From positions 1 to 33,619 of the forward strand of contig JBNJGE010000011.1 in the NCBI GenBank assembly GCA_051747505.1: 33,619 nt of DNA, written 5' to 3'. Under the pieces are notes generated by a model. The model was not told the origin of the DNA and did no database searches. It saw nothing but the letters and a program-made list of their open reading frames with translations. Shown one piece after another: positions 29,969 through 33,619 of the stretch. Position numbers and translations under genes: made by a program. Within the stretch, counting starts at the first letter, position 1, and each line of letters opens with the position of its first letter. This DNA comes from Albimonas sp051747505 (lineage in GTDB: Bacteria > Pseudomonadota > Alphaproteobacteria > Rhodobacterales > Rhodobacteraceae).

Positions 29969-30968
29969 GCCCGGCCTCTGCGGCAAGCTCCAGGTAGCGG
30001 CGGGTCAGGGGGAGCCACTTGTCCGGCTCGCGCGGGTTCGGCTCGCTCAGATGCAGAAGCGACAGGCGCGCGCGCAGAAGGCAGCGGTAGCGCCAGTGAA
30101 AGGCGAGCAGCGCGTCCGGCGGACGGTCCTCCAGCCCCTCCTCCAGCGCGGCGCGCAGCAGGGGGAAGACATGGTCCGCCCCCAGCCGGGCGCATTCCAG
30201 ACCCAGGAAGACGATCTCCTCGAAGGGGTCCACCAACCGCAGGTCGCGGCTGAACTCGAGGCAGTCGATGACGACCGGCGGGTCGGTCAGAAAGACATGC
30301 TCCGGGCGCAGGTCCCCGTGCCCCTCCACGACCCGCCCCGCCCGGGCCTCCAGCAGGGGCCGGGCGCGGTCGTAGGCGACCCCGAAGGCCGTGATGGCGG
30401 TCTCGGCGAGCTCCGGGTCGAGGCCCAGCGCCGGATCCCGCAGCACCTCTGCGGTGCGCCCATGCTCGGCGCCGTAGCGGTCCGCGTAGACCCGCGGCGG
30501 AGGTCCGCACGGGGCGGCGGCGCGATAGAAGGCGACCAGCCGCTCGGTCAGGGGCGCGAGGCGCCGCGGGCACGCGCCACCCTCCCGGGCGATCCGCTCG
30601 AGCGTGGCGGCCTCCGGCAGCCGGCGCATGTGGACCAGCCAGTCGACGATCTCGCCCTCGCCATCCAGCGCGAAGCCCCCGTCGCTCCGGCGCAGCGCAA
30701 CCGCGCCGACATAGACCTCCGGCGCCAGGCGGCGATTGAGGCGCACCTCGTCATGCGTCGCGCGGGCCCGGTCCGCGAGGTTCCGGAAATCGAGATGCGG
30801 CAAGGCGACGGGCTTCTTGAGCTTGAAGACCTCGTCGCCGGCCAGGAAGACCCAGGACATGTGCGTCTCCCGCCTCTCCACCCGCGCGGGGGCGTGGGCA
30901 TAGGCGGCGGGATCGCTCAGGAAGCGGACCTTGCGCGCCAGCGCGTCGGAGGGGGGCTCGCCGGACAT
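29922..30968 (-). CDS. COG2187-type kinase (aminoglycoside phosphotransferase-like)
   Basis: A 348-residue protein-kinase-fold enzyme. VFKLKKPV (47-54) supplies the ATP-binding Lys, HGDLRPEHV (217-225) the catalytic loop and VIDCLEF (233-239) the metal-binding Asp. The family (COG2187) is described only as predicted small-molecule kinases. It converges with the PRPP synthetase-like gene and overlaps it by 47 bases. Its ATG has no visible ribosome site and lies 36 bp from an FNR-type box, so it could be leaderless. Possible substrates are nucleosides or sugars made in this island. Confidence 0.72.
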   Translation of the reverse strand: MSGEPPSDALARKVRFLSDPAAYAHAPARVERRETHMSWVFLAGDEVFKLKKPVALPHLDFRNLADRARATHDEVRLNRRLAPEVYVGAVALRRSDGGFALDGEGEIVDWLVHMRRLPEAATLERIAREGGACPRRLAPLTERLVAFYRAAAPCGPPPRVYADRYGAEHGRTAEVLRDPALGLDPELAETAITAFGVAYDRARPLLEARAGRVVEGHGDLRPEHVFLTDPPVVIDCLEFSRDLRLVDPFEEIVFLGLECARLGADHVFPLLRAALEEGLEDRPPDALLAFHWRYRCLLRARLSLLHLSEPNPREPDKWLPLTRRYLELAAEAGLRTARSSDPRPTPAR

Positions 30969-31003
30969 GACGCACAGGGGAGACCTCGGGGAGGCCGGGC
31001 GCG

Positions 31004-31017
31004 TTGACGTCGATCAA
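31004..31017. promoter_or_regulatory. FNR-type box between two divergent genes
   Basis: TTGAC-gtcg-ATCAA, one base from the consensus palindrome, lies between the kinase (minus) and the phosphoribosyltransferase (plus). On the plus strand a class II start would fall near 31052, and on the minus strand near 30969, the kinase ATG. It is followed by the shared ATCAATGCG. Confidence 0.75.
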
Positions 31018-31089
31018 TGCGCGCGGGGCCGCCCGCCCCAAGGCTGAACGACGCTCAGCGCGGCGGGGACGACGGGACGGGAGGCGATC

Positions 31090-31782
31090 ATGCGGGAGGG
31101 GTTCCGCGACCGGGTCGAGGCCGGGCGACAGCTCGCCGGGGCGGTGCGCGAGCTCTTCGACGCGAACCCGGCGATGGACGACCCGGTGGTGCTCGCCCTG
31201 CCCCGCGGCGGCGTGCCCGTCGCCTTGGAGGTCGCGCGCGACCTTCGCGCGCCGCTCGACCTGGTGCTGGTGCGCAAGATCGGCGTGCCCTGGAACCCGG
31301 AGCTCGCCGCGGCGGCGGTGGTGGACGGCGACCATCCCCTGCGCGTGGTCAACGAGGACGTCATGCGCATGGCCGGCGTCAGCCAGGCGGACCTGGAGGC
31401 CGGCGAGACGCGCGCGCTGGAAGAGATCGACCGCCGCCGCAAGCTCTGGCTGGGCGGGCGGGCCCGCGCGCCGCTGGCCGGGCGCGACCTCGTCGTGGTG
31501 GATGACGGCATCGCCACGGGCGCGACCATGCGCGTCGCCCTGCAGGCCATGCGCGCGGCCGGGCCGCGCTCGCTCATCGCGGCCACGCCGGTGGGCGCGG
31601 ACGACGCGCTCGACCTGGTGCGCGGGGAGGTGGATCACGTCATCTGCCTGCTCACTCCGGTCGCGCTCGGCGGGATCGGCGCCTGGTACGCGGATTTCGC
31701 CCAGCTCGAGGATTCGGACGTCCAGCGGCTGCTGTCCGAGGCCGACGCCATCGCGCCGCCGGGCGACGCGCCCTATGATTGA
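31090..31782 (+). CDS. COG1926 phosphoribosyltransferase
   Basis: A 230-residue type I phosphoribosyltransferase. LALPRGGVPVALEVAR (35-50), VRKIGVP (61-67) and the PRPP loop VVVDDGIATGAT (135-146) are all present. Members of this COG are often found in stress islands and their natural base is unknown. gggagg precedes the ATG. It is followed by the LonB-like gene after 50 bp with no promoter or terminator seen, so the two form an operon under the FNR-type box. PRPP from the upstream enzyme is a likely co-substrate. Confidence 0.85.
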   Translation: MREGFRDRVEAGRQLAGAVRELFDANPAMDDPVVLALPRGGVPVALEVARDLRAPLDLVLVRKIGVPWNPELAAAAVVDGDHPLRVVNEDVMRMAGVSQADLEAGETRALEEIDRRRKLWLGGRARAPLAGRDLVVVDDGIATGATMRVALQAMRAAGPRSLIAATPVGADDALDLVRGEVDHVICLLTPVALGGIGAWYADFAQLEDSDVQRLLSEADAIAPPGDAPYD

Positions 31783-31832
31783 CCCGCGGCGCCCCGCGCC
31801 CCGCCCCGAACGAACGGAGGATCCCCCGCCCC

Positions 31833-33619
31833 ATGACCCCCGACGCCGACCAGCTCCCCGAGACGCTCGCCCCGGACGCCCTGCGGCGCGGCTGCTCCAT
31901 CCCCGAGGCGCCGCGCGCCGACACGGAGGCCGGCCAGAAGGAGGAGTCGCTCGGCCAGGACCGGGCGGTGGAGGCGATCCAGCTGGCCTCGGACATTCGC
32001 CGCTCGGGCTACAACCTGTTCGTCATGGGTCCCTTCGGCGCCGCCGCGCGCCGCCTTGTCGGGCAGATGCTCCACCGTCGGGCCGCCGACATGCCCCGCC
32101 CCTCCGACTGGGTCTATGTCAACAATTTCGAGGAGCCCAACAAGCCGCGGGCCCTGCAGATGCCCGCCGGCCGCGCCACCGAGCTTCGCGACAGCATGGA
32201 CCAGCTCGTGGAGGATCTGCGCGCCTCGCTGCCCGCCGTGTTCGAGAGCGAGGACTTCCGCAGCCGGCGCGAGAAGATCGACGACGACTTCCAGTCCCGC
32301 CAGAACGAGGCCTTCGAGGAGCTCGCCGAGAAGGCGCAGGAGCGGGGCGTCGCCATCCTGCGCACGCCCATGGGCTTCGCCGTCGCCCCCGTGAAGGACG
32401 GCAAGGTGATCGGCCCCGACAAGTTCAACGAGCTGCCCGAGGAGGAGCAGGAGGAGACGCAGAAGATCATCTCCGAGATCCAGGAAGAGCTCCAGCAGCT
32501 GATGCGCGAGGCGCCCAAGCTGGAGAAGGAGCGGCGCGAATCCGTCCGCGCGCTGGAGCGCGAGACCGCCGAGATGGCCGTGGGCCAGTCGCTCGAGGAG
32601 ATCCGCCAGCGCTTCTCCGACCTGCCGTCCGTGGTCGAGCATCTGGAGCAGGTCCGCCGCAACCTGATCGACAAGGCGGCCCTCTTCCTGATCGCCGCGC
32701 AGGAGCAGAAGCAGGGCCAGAACGGCCCCGCGCGCGAGGACGAGCGCTTCGCCGCCTTCAAGGCCAACCCCGTGGTGGCCCAGGACGACGGAGAGCCCGG
32801 CGCGCCGGTGGTGTTCGAGGATCACCCCACCCTGATGAACCTCATCGGGCGGATCGAGTACCTCGCCCATCAGGGCGCGCTCGTCACCAATTTCACGCTG
32901 ATCAAGCCCGGCGCGCTGCACCGCGCCAATGGCGGCTTCCTGCTGCTGGACGCGCGCCAGATCCTGTCGGAGCCCTTCGCCTGGTCGGGCCTCAAGCGCG
33001 CCCTGCGCGCGGGCGCGATCCGCATCGAGCCGCCCGCGGAATACATCGGCTTCGCAACCACATTCTCGCTGGAGCCCGACCCGATCCCCCTCGACCTGAA
33101 GGTCGCGGTGTTCGGGGAGCGCATCCACTACTACCTGCTGCTCCAGCTCGACCCGGAGATGCGGGACCTGTTCAAGATCGTCGCCGATTTCGAGGACGAC
33201 GCCGAGCGCAGCGGGGAGGTCGAGCGCGCGCTGGCCGACGCGCTGGCGGCCGTGGCGGTGCGCGAGGAGCTGCGCCCCCTCTCCCGGGGCGCCGCCGAGG
33301 CGATGGTGGATCACGCCGCCCGGCTGTCGGACGACGCCGCGCGCCTCTCGCTCGACCTCGAGCGGCTGACCGACCGGCTGCGCGAGGCCGACCACTTCGC
33401 CGGCGAGGCCGGGCGCGGGGAGATCGGCCGCGAGGACGTGGAGCGCGCCGTGGAGGCCGAGCTGCGCCGCACCGGCCGCATCCGCGAGCGCGCGCAGGAG
33501 ATGATCCTGCGCGATCTCGCCCGCATCGAGACCGACGGCGAGGCCGTCGGCCAGGTCAACGGGCTGAGCGTCAGCCAGATCGGCGATCACCGCTTCGGCC
33601 GGCCCACGCGCATCACCGC
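31833..33619 (+). CDS. LonB-like AAA+ protease, 3' end beyond window
   Basis: The first 595 residues of a LonB-like ATP-dependent protease (COG1067 type). After an N-terminal region containing GQDRAVEAIQLAS (about 42-54), a P-loop-like MGPFGAAARR appears (about 68-77). A long charged coiled-coil follows (about 195-270, EEEQEETQKIISEIQEEL), then LMNLIGRIEYLA, HRANGGFLLLDARQIL (Walker B region, about 370-385) and helical domains with SRGAAEAMVDHAARLS. The proteolytic domain with Ser-Lys is still to come. The P-loop lacks the usual Lys. ATG 31833 has ggagg at 31816-31820. It degrades misfolded or regulatory proteins, probably under stress. Confidence 0.85.
   Translation, partial: MTPDADQLPETLAPDALRRGCSIPEAPRADTEAGQKEESLGQDRAVEAIQLASDIRRSGYNLFVMGPFGAAARRLVGQMLHRRAADMPRPSDWVYVNNFEEPNKPRALQMPAGRATELRDSMDQLVEDLRASLPAVFESEDFRSRREKIDDDFQSRQNEAFEELAEKAQERGVAILRTPMGFAVAPVKDGKVIGPDKFNELPEEEQEETQKIISEIQEELQQLMREAPKLEKERRESVRALERETAEMAVGQSLEEIRQRFSDLPSVVEHLEQVRRNLIDKAALFLIAAQEQKQGQNGPAREDERFAAFKANPVVAQDDGEPGAPVVFEDHPTLMNLIGRIEYLAHQGALVTNFTLIKPGALHRANGGFLLLDARQILSEPFAWSGLKRALRAGAIRIEPPAEYIGFATTFSLEPDPIPLDLKVAVFGERIHYYLLLQLDPEMRDLFKIVADFEDDAERSGEVERALADALAAVAVREELRPLSRGAAEAMVDHAARLSDDAARLSLDLERLTDRLREADHFAGEAGRGEIGREDVERAVEAELRRTGRIRERAQEMILRDLARIETDGEAVGQVNGLSVSQIGDHRFGRPTRIT

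Noticed and set aside
31773..33590. A 605-residue minus-strand open frame
   Set aside because: Antisense shadow of the LonB-like gene, with low-complexity Leu/Gly/Ala content and no family pattern.

Overview
This window is very GC-rich chromosomal DNA from an alphaproteobacterium, most probably of the Rhodobacterales (Paracoccaceae/Roseobacteraceae type). The support is a tRNA-His of the alphaproteobacterial kind (no G-1, discriminator A73, G1:U72), a DUF3035 lipoprotein, an MmcB-type repair nuclease, a YdcH-like DUF465 protein, a DUF2007 protein, and paired M16 peptidases next to lspA. No species is assigned.

Layout. (1) 62-6288 is ordinary core genome: an MFS transporter, DUF465 protein, M20 amidohydrolase overlapping a TrmN6-like methyltransferase, DUF2007 protein, a long-chain polyprenyl diphosphate synthase (quinone side chain) and a sulfotransferase-like protein. 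(2) 6325-6808 is a dead IS3-family transposase remnant. (3) 6863-17799 is an integrated element of about 10.9 kb, bounded by a 52-bp direct repeat that copies the 3' part of tRNA-His (tRNA at 17752-17828, minus strand). It carries, in order: a tyrosine integrase, a 0.5-kb leader with three tandem intrinsic terminators, an AlpA-like regulator, a chain of overlapping genes including a primase/DUF3987 replication protein, a zinc-finger-like small protein, a low-GC membrane-anchored protein, an MmeI-like restriction-modification enzyme and a small membrane protein. No capsid, tail, portal or lysis gene is seen. Integrase, AlpA and primase without virion genes, plus a defence cargo, is the plan of a P4-like phage satellite.

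(4) 17951-25018 is core genome: a small conserved protein, mmcB, mutL, two M16 peptidases (one catalytic, one lacking the zinc motif), a DUF3035 lipoprotein, lspA and a small secreted protein. All except the first are on the minus strand. (5) 25213-27865 holds a TPR protein and ispE, read rightward. (6) 27930-28260 is a dead IS5-family transposase remnant. (7) 28313 to the end is a stress or anaerobic-metabolism island: an Rrf2/NsrR-like Fe-S regulator, a divergent PRPP-synthetase-like enzyme, a COG2187 kinase, a COG1926 phosphoribosyltransferase and a LonB-like protease cut by the window end. Three FNR-type boxes (TGAY-N4-ATCAA) stand in its three control regions and share the 3' extension ATCAATGCG, so the genes look like one oxygen- or nitric-oxide-responsive regulon.

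The two regions that best repay attention are the satellite-like element, with its terminator array and hairpin repeat, and the FNR-box island. All functional statements rest on reading motifs by eye; no database search was run.
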